The position numbers and the translations under genes were made by a program. Below the pieces are notes generated by a model. That model did no database searches. It was given only the letters and a program-made list of their open reading frames with translations, and was not told the origin of the DNA. From Papaver somniferum (lineage: Eukaryota; Streptophyta; Magnoliopsida; Ranunculales; Papaveraceae), in the NCBI RefSeq assembly GCF_003573695.1, contig NC_039363.1, positions 126,835,302-126,899,301 on the forward strand: DNA of 64,000 bases, given 5' to 3'. Each line of letters opens with the position of its first letter. The first letter of the stretch is position 1. This document shows positions 35,468 through 46,184 of this stretch, piece after piece.

Positions 35468-37264
35468 ATGTCGAACTGGTATAACCAATACAATGATTAT
35501 TCGACTGAGCCACATGAACATTATTATTTTTATGACCATAGTGTGAATAGTGGTTGGGAAAACCAAACTTTTGAAGGTTATGGGTCATACCATGGTGAGC
35601 CCAATTACTATTCACATGAATACAGGTCATACGAGCAAAATTCCTATAATTCCTCTTCTCTAGATGAGGCACGTAAGATACTTGAGTCAACGCGTAAGTT
35701 ACATGAGTCGACACATAAGTTAGCGGACACAGATGACTTAGTTATAGACGAAAGAACTGTAACAATGAGTGAATCTTCTTTAGAAGATAACCTCATGAAG
35801 TTAGCTGAGTCAACATGTAAGTTAACTGAGTCAACACGTGAGTTTGCTGAGTCAACACGCAGGCTTGAATTAGAGACGGAAGAAAGAGAAGCTCGAATTA
35901 CTCGTGATTGCCAATACATTCTTTCCCATATCACCCGTGAAAATGAGGATAATTTTTATAATAATCAAGACGAAGAGGTTAAAATTGGTAACACTACTTG
36001 TTTAGATGAGGTTCGATCATTTTCATGTTATTATAATGATGATTATGATGAGGATAGTATTGATGAAGAACATGAAATATGTAGGCATAGTGATCAGGAA
36101 TTTGTTACTCCGATTGAGCTTTATAATGATGGTTTTGTTTCTAGTACAAATCCAAATAATTTTAATAATTATTCACCTATTCAAAAGGATGAGGATTTGA
36201 CTAGGGATGCCACCGTTTTAGACGATGTAGTTCATGATCCTTTAGCCTGCAGTGTGTTGGATAATCCATTATTAGATGTGCCTATCAGTGAATCGGAGGA
36301 ACTAACTTTGATTAACACCTTAGTTAATGAGCCTTTACTAGAAGCTTTCTCTGATAATCCTGTATATGATTGCGATGATGGTTTAGAGGAACGAGCTTAT
36401 TTTGAGTCTAGCGATTTAGAAATAACAGTCTTAGACAAAGAAAGTGAACTCGTAAAAATGAGTGAGGATGCACCTGATTACAACTTAGAAGAATCAATTT
36501 ACCATTTTCAGGAATCTAATGATTTAGAAATTAGGGAAATTGTGACTAGTCTACCTAGAGACACTTAAAACTCTAAGTTTGAGGGTGATTATCACTTTTC
36601 TGGTGCCTTACCTTTAACTCTTAGAAAGTTTCCTCGTGTAGGACTTGATATTTTTTCCTCAACCATCTTACAAGATTATCTTCATACACTTTCTCCTGAA
36701 CCTAGTTGTGTCCATAAGAGAGCTCAGTTGTTAGAAACCCATCCTCTGGTTGATGTGGTTAACCCAGGCTATGATACCAAGATTGACTTTGTTTTCCCAC
36801 CAAAAACTTTTCTTCCAAATGTGGGAACATATGATTTTCAGATGTGTCGGTTATTAAGTTTTGAGACTAAACCTAATTACTTTAGGAAAATAGGGTCGAC
36901 ACATTTTCTTAAGGAAGACCACCTCTTTCATTGTGGTCAGCTGTGTGAGTCAAATCTAATTGACTTAGAGGATCCCCGATTATTCAGGCTTTTGTTATGC
37001 GCTTCTAAGTTCTTAGTTGAGTATTTCCATAATCTTCAGCCTGATCTTCAGAATGCCTTTGAGGAAATCCAACCGATGAAATGTTTGTATTTAGACCCTT
37101 TTATAGAGCCTGAACCTGAACCACAACTAGATGTAGTTTTCTTAAACAAGGGTATGTTCGATGTCTTCTTGGTTTGTTGTAGTTTCCTCTTCTTGTGGTT
37201 AGCACTTTTTGATCCAGATGACCCACAATTATTCCCGCTACTGCTTTATGATTCTATGAGGTGA
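35468..37264 (+). pseudogene. Large unknown ORF of Gypsy element G with one internal stop
   Basis: One frame of 598 codons, broken only by TAA at 36566-36568; both sides are in the same frame. Residues 1-60 are rich in Tyr, Asn, His and Ser (MSNWYNQYNDYSTEPHEHYY). Residues about 60-150 repeat the heptad-like word 'L-x-EST-x-K/R-L' at least six times, a likely coiled coil. Residues 150-365 are acidic. After the stop comes a compact part (VDVVNPGYDTKIDFVFPP) and a hydrophobic stretch near the end (MFDVFLVCCSFLFLWLALF) that could span a membrane. There is no zinc knuckle, protease or polymerase. Its place after the leader suggests a gag-like or element-specific protein, but I do not recognise the family. 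Confidence 0.6.
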
Positions 37265-37790
37265 TTAATTCCTTCCGATTTCTGGCAGAAGACTTTAAAT
37301 TTAACACTTCTTGGGAGGTAACCCAATCTCATGCAACACGGTAATATATTTACTTAACTCTTTTGCTTCGAGTGGTAACAATTTCTTCTTGTTCATGTTT
37401 TTAATTTTATATTTAGAACATTAAGGACAATGTTAGATTTAAGTTTGGGGGTATGGGAGAAACTTTTTAGTTGCAATAAATAAACTCCAAAGCCTAGAAA
37501 TTTATGTTTATTAAGGATGACACTAACCAATCTAAGTGAATGGGAACATCTTGGTTGTAGGAGTTGAGGAACCAATATGATTAGATGGAAACATCTAAAG
37601 AGTCTATTCATAAAAGCACAAAGCTCAGGTGTTAGAATTTAAAAAAAAAAAACATGGTAGTTTCGCCATATCTCGTTGAATCCTAATCTTTCTGTTTTTA
37701 TTTTTTAAAGTGATTTGGTGGGGAACACGATTCAAGTTGTTACCATTGATAGGGTGAAATAGAGTAATTGAGATACCACAACAAAAAAAA
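37265..37790 (+). other. 3' untranslated region of G ending in an A run
   Basis: It contains 'taagtttgggggtatggg' (37440-37457), the usual purine-rich word of Tat/Athila elements, and an A12 run at 37641. It then stops at 'accacaacaaaaaaaa' (37790), directly followed by the target copy TTAAC. A 3' LTR is missing. The reverse frame 37393-37611 is not a gene. Confidence 0.65.
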
Positions 37791-38822
37791 TTAACGACTT
37801 AAAGACTTCATTGGGATTGTGAAGCCAGACCGATACTACTTCTCTTGTAGTTGTGTGATCTGATCTTGTTGTTTCTATCGTACGATTAAAATTTAAAAAT
37901 TGGCTTGAGATTTATTTCTCCAATAGGCAAGATAAAAAAGTAGTCACAAACATCTTCGTCTCATCGTTTGTGATTCCACAATATCTAGTTTTGCCATCAT
38001 ACGATTTAGATTATTGTGAGGTGATTGATAATACTGGGCTGTTCTTCGGGAATATAAGTCCGGTTTATCAATTGGTTCCTGTTCACCTTGATTTATCAAA
38101 AGACGGAACAAAAAATCTTGGGTATTTCTGTGGGAGACTGATTTATTCAATCCTATAGACTTTTCTGTGTGAGACAGGTTTGTTTATAAAGTCTTCGACT
38201 TTGGATCGTAGCAACTCTTAGTTGTGGGTGAGATAAGCGAAGGGAATCAAGTGCGTAGTATCCTGCTGGGATCAGAGACGTAAGGAGCGCAATTGTACCT
38301 TGAATCAGTGTGAGATTGATTAGGGTTCAACTACAGTCCAGTCCAAAGCTAATTGGTAGTATAGACTAGTGTCTGTAGCGGCTTAATACAGTGTGGTGTT
38401 CAATCTGGACTAGGTCCCGAGTTTTTTCTGCATTTGCGGTTTCCTCGTTAACAAAATTCTGGTGTCTGTGTTATTTCTTTTCTGCATTATATTTTGTTAT
38501 ATAATTGAAATATCACAGGTTGTGCGTTAAGATCAATCAATTAGAATATTCAAACTTTGGTTGTTGATTTACATTGATTGACACTTGAACATTGGTCTTT
38601 GGTACCGTTCAAGTTTACTCCTCTTATATTCAATCGGGCTCGCAGATTTCTATTTTCTGATTGCGGATTGAATTAAGAGTTAGAGATATTAAACTCTTTG
38701 ATATACTTTATTCTAGATAGAGTCTGACTGTCTAGTTGATTCTCTAGAAAGTATATGGGAGTAAGTCCTCTCAAATTGCCAAACGAATTGTTGGGTATGG
38801 TTGTTAGACCCCCGTATTTTCA
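37791..38822 (+). mobile_element. Family-A solo LTR, right part
   Basis: It resumes the LTR at TTAACGACTT and runs to TTTTCA at 38822, followed by the duplication CAGAC. Joined length is about 2.64 kb. It contains the conserved 'acaaaattctggtgtctgtg' word. The frames near 37944-38158 are LTR. Confidence 0.9.
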
Positions 38823-38827
38823 CAGAC

Positions 38828-39350
38828 TTGAAGCTTTGAATTGTCATGACCCTAATATTACTGAACAACAATTGGTAGACTTATGAATCAACGGGATGAT
38901 CCCAGTCTACAAAGCCTTGCTGGAAAATCTCCGGTTCCAGACTTTCTCAGAATTTCATGAAGCAGCCAAGTGATTATCAACTACTGCTCCAGCCTTGCTG
39001 GAAAGAACAAAAACCGTCAAAACCGAGGATCCGCGAGACACTCGAAGCAGCACCATGCGCCTAATAAATAAACAATATAATGTTCAACCTTACATGAATT
39101 TTTCCGAGGGGAGGAAAAGGAAATCTGATGCACAACAACATAAGAACATCCCTCCAGAATCTCACCCTACAAAAGCACCAAGGAAGGACAACCAGGCTAG
39201 AAATGCACAAGCACCATCTTAGCGTCAGAATGACCAGGAAGAGCCAGACTTTCCTTTTCCCATTGAAGAGGTGATCGAGTTATTGGAAGTCTGGATTCAA
39301 GACGGTATGATCAAACTACCTCCAGTCAGGAGAGACCGAAAGAGGAGGAA
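38828..39350 (+). pseudogene. gag: gag of Gypsy element B, C-terminal part
   Basis: Continues the gag core: LEALNCHDPNITEQQLVDL-stop-INGMIPVYKALLENLRFQTFSEFHEAAK-stop, followed by a polar linker (TKTVKTEDPRDTRS, KAPRKDNQARNAQAPS-stop) and the acidic FPFPIEEVIELLEVWIQDGMIKLP. Several stops. With the solo LTR removed it joins 31703 exactly in frame. Confidence 0.8.
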
Positions 39351-40304
39351 GTGGAGAATCCGCGCTACTGCCGCTTTCATAGGTATGTAAGTCATTCTAC
39401 AAGTGATTGCAGAACTTTGAAGCGCATATTCAAGGAAATATCCGATTCAGGAGAACTGGGGACTGAAGGAGTACACAAGAATCCTTTCCCAATCAGAACC
39501 TTTACAATCTCCAAACAACCAGTCAAAGAAGCAGTTCAATCATTAATCGTGCATGTCTGCGAATTGCTTTATATGTCGAAGTCTCAAATAGGGGATATGT
39601 TCACGGCTTTGAACCATATAGTTTCTGGGAAACGTCTATCCATTCCAGAAGTGATCCCTGAACCTCCAGCCACCGACGAAGAGATGTACAATTGGGGACT
39701 GCTCACCACAGTATATCTCAAAGGGAATAAATTCAGAAGAGTGCTAATCAATGTTGGCACATCTATCAATATTATTCCTTTGAAGAATCTCAGAGCCGCA
39801 GGTATTACTCGACAAGAAGACACTCACGCTCCTGTCTCGGTCAGAGATCACGAAGGAATATACAGAGATTCGTATGGGTACATTATTCTCAAGATGAAAG
39901 TTGGTTCAACCTGGACAGAAACCAAGTTTCATATAATCAGAGAAGATCCAGGATATGACATGATCCTCGGACGTACATGGATTCATGCTGAAAAGGTAAC
40001 TGCAGTACCTTCAATTGCACATTTCTCTGTTGAAGAAAGCTCTGACTCGAAAGAAATAGAGAATGATCAGTCATTTGAACATTTGGAGAAAGTTCAAGCC
40101 TTGATGGAACTCAAACAAAAGCCTGAAGAGATCGCACATGAATTCGTCAAAAGATTCCGTACTCAGAAAAGTCTTATTCCTCCTCATCCATCCATATTAT
40201 CAACTTTCAAACATGCTACCCTACTCAATCTTGCTAATAACCTAGCACTCACAAAACACTACGAGTGGTTGATCTCTCCCAACAATATTACACCAAATGG
40301 TTAG
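39351..40304 (+). pseudogene. Zinc finger and protease region of Gypsy element B
   Basis: 317 open codons. They start with a zinc-binding motif CRFHRYVSHSTSDCRTLKR (CX2HX8-9C, typical of Tat-type elements). The retropepsin part at about residues 120-215 has FRRVLINVGTSINIIPLKNL, where the active site LIDxGxS reads LINVGTS, so the catalytic aspartate is replaced by asparagine. The partner motif YDMILGRTWIHAEKVTAVPS is present. The following text (HFSVEESSDSKEIENDQSFE) is the acidic linker. After about 40300 one would expect RT, RNase H and the integrase core, but they are absent. The reverse frame 39584-39823 is a shadow. Confidence 0.8.
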
Positions 40305-40704
40305 AAGCGGAGCTTCTCCAAATTCAGCGTCTCACTGATATGTTCATTGCTGGAATAATGACCGAACACAACAGTCACTATCCTATGTACTCTCCTTTGC
40401 ATGAGTGTCCATATGTGCCGCGGGATTGGAAAGCTCCACAAGCATGAAATCCACTATACGAGGAATTCCAAACCAACAGAAGATATTCAGGGCACGAGCA
40501 ACCAAACCTAACAAGTTTCATGAAGGGGATTTAGTTCTCAAGGCAACTAAACGTAATCTTCATTCCACAAGGAGCTCTAACTGGGAAGGGCCTTTTATGA
40601 TTGTTAAGTCCGCAGTTGGGGGATCCTACAAATTGGCTGATATGAAGGGCAAGACAAGTTTACCAGTGATACACCAGAATTGGCTCAAAACTTTTGACGT
40701 CTGA
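40305..40704 (+). pseudogene. Integrase C-terminus of Gypsy element B
   Basis: The frame from 40405 to the stop at 40704 contains FRARATKPNKFHEGDLVLKA, SSNWEGPFMIVKSAVGGSYK and IHQNWLKTFDV. This is the C-terminal beta-barrel domain of Gypsy integrases ending in the usual 'WLK-x-F/Y-V'. It follows the protease region after only about 150 bp, so an internal deletion of roughly 3 kb (RT, RNase H, integrase core) is inferred. Confidence 0.8.
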
Positions 40705-41030
40705 GGCATTCAGCGCCCTGGGTATTTTATGTTCAAAACAAACGCTCAAGACACTTGACGTTTGCATTTTAGGATTTTCTTTCACCTGTATTTTCATTTC
40801 CTCCAAAAAATTTGCAATACTTGCATCCAGTATTTGAATTCAGTAATTTATCAAAGTTCTTTTATTTAAAGAAAAATATCTATCAAATCCAAAATCTAAA
40901 AGATAATCCTCAATTATTAACTTATCCAAAACCAATCAAAAAATCAAAACTAAAGTAACCTCACATCTCTAAGAAGTTCAAGGTTCAAGAGATTATGGAA
41001 AGGAAAACTAAAGGAAGCCGGCAAAGTAAG

Positions 41031-43745
41031 ATTTATGCTTCTCAACATTCTCCAAGACTTGCAAAGCCGCTTTCTCCAACTCCAGTTTTTTAGTCAATTC
41101 GGCGATCTTGGCCATTTTATCCACCACAGCATCACTGGTAAAAGGTACTGAAAAGGCGAGGGTACCCAAATATACCTCAAGCTAAAACTTTTCCTACCTA
41201 TAAGTCCTTTCTCCGAAAGTGATTTTCTATGGACTGAGTCGAGACAATACAACTAATCGGTTCACACTTCGTGTGATCGTCTATGGATACGAGATCGAGA
41301 CAATACAACAACGAAGTATGTTTACTTGAATACTCTCAGGATTAAGCCGCTACACAAAACTACACTAACTTCGTATAGTTGAGACCAAGTAACTAACCCT
41401 ATAGTTCACTTAGTTACTTATGTATTCCCACGCCTCCAACTTATAAATAAGTCACGTACTTGGAACAATTCCTTTGGTTCGTATTCCAAATAGTAAAGGA
41501 ACAACAAATATGTTTGGTATCAACTCTATTCAACCAAGTGATATGAGTCGAACAAAGTATCTTCCATTTATCTCAACATAAACTTCTTCGTCAGGTCCTT
41601 AGATATATCTTATATTCAATCACCCAAAGGTAATCGATTAAGATTAAGCCAACAACACCTTTAATCCGAAGAACTGTGTTGATGCCGATCTACTCAATTA
41701 ATCAATCCAATCTACCACAAGGATAAACCGATTATTAATTGGATCCTCTTTTACCGAAACAAGTAATGTGCACACCAAAGATTATAAAACCCAAGTCAGA
41801 TCTTTAATATCTTCTTAAATCTTTAATAAAAACCTGCACACAATCACTTGAATCTCTTGTGATCAATCACACACAGAACGGAGTCTGCTAACAATGGATT
41901 ATCACAAGATCGTCTTTAGAACTAACAACAGTCTAAAGATCCTTGTCGAAACTCTGAACTATTTTGAGTGAATCTTATATCAGAAGAGAAGATTCTCAAG
42001 AATAAACAAACTAGGTGCAATCAAATTTCAACCACCGTTAGTCAATCAAATCAATCGAAAACAAAAGATAAACCCAATTATCTAGTTTCCCACCAACGGG
42101 TCGCGCTAGAGATTCTCAATCCCAAAGAAGACTTTAAACTGAGCGGCTGTAAGAGATTTCGCCTAATTAGGTTACTCTCCTCTCCGAATAGGCGGTTACA
42201 CCAATAACAACAACAAAAGAGTAAATCTGTTGTTACGAAGGATTAGTTTGCTAGAAAGGAAAACTTCGTGTATTTATAGACAAGGAAGTTTGGACACCAA
42301 GGAATTTCCAAAACCGAAAATATTCTCAAGATACTCATTAAAGCAAAAATTCGGTTTTCATAATTCCTGGAAATGCTTTGTCCAAAAATAACGATCGCAA
42401 TCTCTCGGAAAATCTAATTAGTAAATGCATATTACTAATTCTGTAATTTCCCTACAAAATGAAATTAATAACCTTATTTAAAAGATTCTTAACTTACTTA
42501 TTTTTCGATCCTGGGATTCTCTTCCCTTAGCCGTTAAGGAATATCTTTGAACAATTAAAGAAATAATCATTCACAGCACGTGTTCAAAGTTTGTCGACAT
42601 TTTAACTTTGTAAGTTGTCTTTCACACTTACAACCTTGAAACCGATTTTCCACACTTCCAAACAAGTTTAGAATTGATTCATCTGACTTTCAAGAGCTAT
42701 GTGATTTACCAAACCAACATTTAATCACAATCATGGGTTTACGGTTATACCAAAACAAGTTTCGGTTCTACCTCCATGTGAGTACTATGCATAGTCACAC
42801 TAGCTTTCCAAAAATTCGGTTGACTAGGTACTAGTATCGGTTCCCCATATATATATGGTATCTAACTTATATGTGTTTCACATGTCCATAGGATCGGTTC
42901 CCCTTTCTGTTATAAACCTTGTTGCACCCCATACAAGGATCGGTTCCCTTCGATGTACTGCACCCCTTAATGGGATCGGTTCCCCTCTCCCAAAAGTTGT
43001 CAGACATTACAAAATCCGATCATACCACAGGTGATTACTTAAGATCGGTTATACTAATAAAAGTTATACCAATACATAAGTCAGACCTTTGTGAATAGTT
43101 CTACCAAGAACATAACAAGTTGTGAGCGGTTATACTCTATCACACATATTGGTTGTTCATAAGATATGCAATGAATAACAAAACCAATAACACCTGGAAA
43201 TTTCCTTTTCGGTCCACAAACAAGTTTATGAACTTACTTCCTTAGAACACATGTAAACATTGTTCCCTAGGATAAAATCCTCACTTCATACCCATACATA
43301 ATCACAATAGCATTCAAATGATTATGGCGATGTCTTATCTACAAAGTTTAATGGTTAAGCAATAAACCTCGTATTGTATTCCTAATACTATGTCTATCTA
43401 GAGTTCAAATATGCTTCACAATTATGTTTTCAACATGCACGACTTGAAATATACGTTAGGGAATGAAATAGTTCAAGTCAAATATCACTAACCTCGAGTG
43501 GAAGGATGATTGTTGTCGTTGTAGCTCCTTGCTTCTTCACATCTTCAAGACTTCGCAATACTTTTAATGTTTCATATCATAATACTTTCAAGCTAACCTA
43601 TACGAAGTTGACTCTAGTACATAATCAAGCGACTCTTAACATGATTTTTGATTCACTAAAATATGACAACCAAACTTGACATACCAACGCTTGGTGGGTT
43701 CAACCGAGCAACGTTCTAACAGGTACATTATTCTCTATTGCATCC
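41031..43745 (-). pseudogene. Antisense coiled-coil ORF of element B, split by a solo LTR
   Basis: On the reverse strand, joining 43745-43727 to 41148-41031 across the inserted D LTR gives one frame: DAIENNVPFT, SDAVDKMAKIAELTKKLELE, KAALQVLENVEKH, then a stop after FAGFL. It is a clear heptad pattern. The start lies beyond the truncation at 43745. Tat-lineage Gypsy elements are known to carry extra ORFs after pol, some of them antisense, and this matches that position (330 bp after the integrase end). Function unknown. Confidence 0.6.
41149..43721 (-). mobile_element. Family-D solo LTR (Copia-like, 2573 bp)
   Basis: Reverse orientation: it starts TGTTAGAACGTTGCTCGG at 43721 and ends CGCCTTTTCA at 41149. 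GGTAC flanks both ends (41144-41148 and 43722-43726). No internal region is present, so it is a solo LTR left by recombination. It contains about three 'gatcggttccc' units at 42895-42990 and a TATA-like 'tctataaatacac' (reverse) near 42270. Frame 41968-42207 also appears at 58555-58806 in the other D copy, so it is LTR sequence. Confidence 0.9.
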
Positions 43746-44081
43746 TTGTGTTATTTCTTTTTCCGCATTATATTGTTTATCTTTGTAATTGAAATATCAC
43801 AGGTTGTACGTTGATCAATCACAGTAGATACGTTCGACCTAGTTTGTTGGATAAGACTTGATTGATCCTTGGATATTAGTTTTTGGTACCGTCCAAGAAC
43901 TCTCCTTGTAGTTAGGTTCACAGATTCAGTTCTGTAAACGTTCTAACAACAAGAGAGGGGGAGATATAACTCTAGACACTTTTATTGATTGAATTTTTAC
44001 TCTCTAAGTTATGTTGAGTTTGTCCATATAGAGTTCCTACGAAAAAGTTGGTGGTGTATTTTGGTACCTCCAGTGTTTTCA
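43746..44081 (+). mobile_element. 3' end of the element C 3' LTR
   Basis: It matches 16748-17031 and ends GTGTTTTCA at 44081. It is interpreted as the right remainder of the 3' LTR begun at 20706. The start abuts the truncated end of element B, so one deletion removed the end of B and about 1.2 kb of the LTR. A 30-bp insertion-like stretch repeats 'acgttctaaca' near 43938. Confidence 0.7.
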
Positions 44082-44985
44082 ACACCATAAGAGTCTATCT
44101 GTGTGCTTGGAAGACAATCTGTAAAGACATCGAAGCAGGTGGACTGGGATTCAATGACCTTACTGTGTTTAATGATGCTTTACTTACTAAAGAGGCCTGA
44201 AGATTATTTACTAGCTTCTCACAACTTTGGGAGATGCTATGAGGGAAATATATTTTCCTACAACCATCCCACTTCATGCTCCGGTGAAAAAGAATGTTTC
44301 ATGGGCCATGCAAAGCTTATATAGAGAAGTTGAATTCATTAAAAGGTTCAGTTTCTGGCAGCTTCAGAATGGGGAGAGTATTCAGGTGTGGAAGGAAAAC
44401 TTTATTTTGGGTTTAAATGGACCTTCAGTTCCCATAAACACTCATGATGTTCTCTATTCAGCTGATATTCTTGCTTACGATCTTATAAACCAAGAAGAAA
44501 AAACTTGGAAAAGTGATATAGTAAATCTCTTTTTGATGTTGCTGCAAGGGTTATGAGAATCAGAATACCGAGGATGGCAAATGATACTCTTGTATGGACC
44601 TTGAAAAACAATGACACTTTCTGAATTAAGTCAGCATACAACAAGCAAATAAAGATTAAAAACAATAACCAAGCTAGCAGTCCAGAAGAAGTTAAATTGT
44701 GGAAATCTCTATGGGGTCTGAAGATTCCTGAGAAGATTAAGTTTTTCTTGTATAAGTTTTTCACTGAAAAAGTTCATACAAGTGAAAGAATCGCAAGACA
44801 GATTAGAAGTCAACCATATGATTGTGCTATGCATACTAATACATTGGAGTCTACAAACCACGTTCTTATCAGTGCAGTTTTACAAGAGCGACCTATACTT
44901 CAGACTTTGGTAGAAGGCGTTCTCTTCAGAGTATATACTCAAAAAGTGATCTTCTCAGAGGAATTTATGAAGAAGAAGTGTGCTT
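44082..44985 (+). pseudogene. LINE RT thumb / zf-RVT fragment
   Basis: Reading YLCAWKTICKDIEAGGLGFN, DLTVFNDALLTKEA-stop, RLFTSFSQLWEML-stop-GKYFP, FWQLQNGESIQVWKENFI, then LWGLKIPEKIKFFLYKFF. These are the conserved parts after the RT palm and the zinc-finger region of plant L1 proteins. Stops at about 44200 and 44249 and frameshifts are present. It could be the other half of the fragment at 14278-14616, separated by element C and all its insertions, with part lost. Confidence 0.7.
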
Positions 44986-45197
44986 AGATAGTGAGATTTT
45001 TGCACCAAAGTTATTGAACTGGTATGAGGCTACTGTATGGGACATTGCTGCAGCTAGAGCTTATCAGGCTCTGAACCATACTGTTGCATGGCTACAGGTC
45101 AGTCTTCTTTTTATTCTTCTTCTTTACTTGAATTCGCATTCTTCTTTTTTTCGCATTTCTAAGTACTTTCGTTACACTATCTTCGTCTGTTGTCATC

Positions 45198-46184
45198 ATG
45201 AAAATTGTTTCGTGGAACTGCCAAGGTATTGGAAATCCTGATACCAGGGAATATTTGGATTTTAGTCTTTCCAAGTTTAGTCCTGATATCTTCTTTTTGT
45301 CCGAGACCAAAGCATCTAACAGTAAAATGCATCTTTACTTGCAACATACTAAATATCCTAATTTTTGGTATACTTCTTCTGTGGGTCTCTCTGGTGGTAT
45401 AGCTTTAGCTTGGAAACAAGGTATTGATCTTGAAACTATGCACATTACTGGGCATACAATACATGCAATTATTCATACTCACGCACACCATTCAGATTTT
45501 CTTCTCAGCTGTATGTATGGTGCTAATGACTGTAATGAAAATCTAGCTCAATGGCAGTATCTTCTCCAAATGCAACCTGCAGTCGATTTACCATGGGTTT
45601 TGTTGGGAGATCTTAATTTTACAATGTCTGATAGTGAAATCAATAGTATGAGTCCTCATAAGTCCACTCACTCTCGACATATTTGTACAATCATTCAACA
45701 ATTGGGTCTTCTTGACATTGGGTTTTCTGGTCCTACAACAACTTGGTCTAATCACAGATGTGGTGCTGCTCATGTTGTAAACAGAATATACAGAGCTCTT
45801 ATGAATACTTTATGGCTTAATAATTACAGTCATGCTCATCTATCTCACATTGCTCCAGTGGCCTCTGATCACTGCCCTATTTTGCTATCTACTCTTCCTG
45901 ATTCTGGTGGCAATTTTTCTTCTTTCAAATTGTATAGATGTTGGTTCAAGGTGGATTCTTGCAAGGAGACTATTCAAAACTGCTGGACTCATCAATTCTT
46001 AGGATCTCCTCTATACCAATTGTCCTCCAAATTGAAACATACAAGGCAACAACTTCAGCGATGGAAAAGAACTTCTTTTGGCCATATTGAAACTCAACTT
46101 CAAGATGTTCAACAACAGCTACAACAGTTTTACAACAATAATTTGACAGCTACCCATTCGACTGTTCAATCTCTCAGTAACTAA
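45198..46184 (+). pseudogene. LINE ORF2: endonuclease domain
   Basis: Starts MKIVSWNCQGIGNPDTREYL (the conserved first strand with Asn), then FLSETKAS (catalytic Glu), WVLLGDLNFTMSDSE (GDLN), GPTTTWSNHRCG and ASDHCPILL (SDH with catalytic His). In the motif normally RIDRAL it reads RIYRAL, so a conserved aspartate is tyrosine. An apurinic-type endonuclease nicks the target and starts reverse transcription. The frame stops at TAA 46182-46184 and continues in phase beyond. The reverse frames 45092-45310 and 45588-45773 are shadows. Confidence 0.85.

Noticed and set aside
35463..35934. Reverse frames opposite the G ORF, with repeated VDSxNLRVDS words
   Set aside because: They are the complement of the EST-repeat coding region on the forward strand.
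41968..42207. 79-codon frame repeated at 58555-58806
   Set aside because: Similar in both D LTR copies because the LTR is repeated; there is no start or codon bias typical of a gene, and it lies within the transcribed LTR part.
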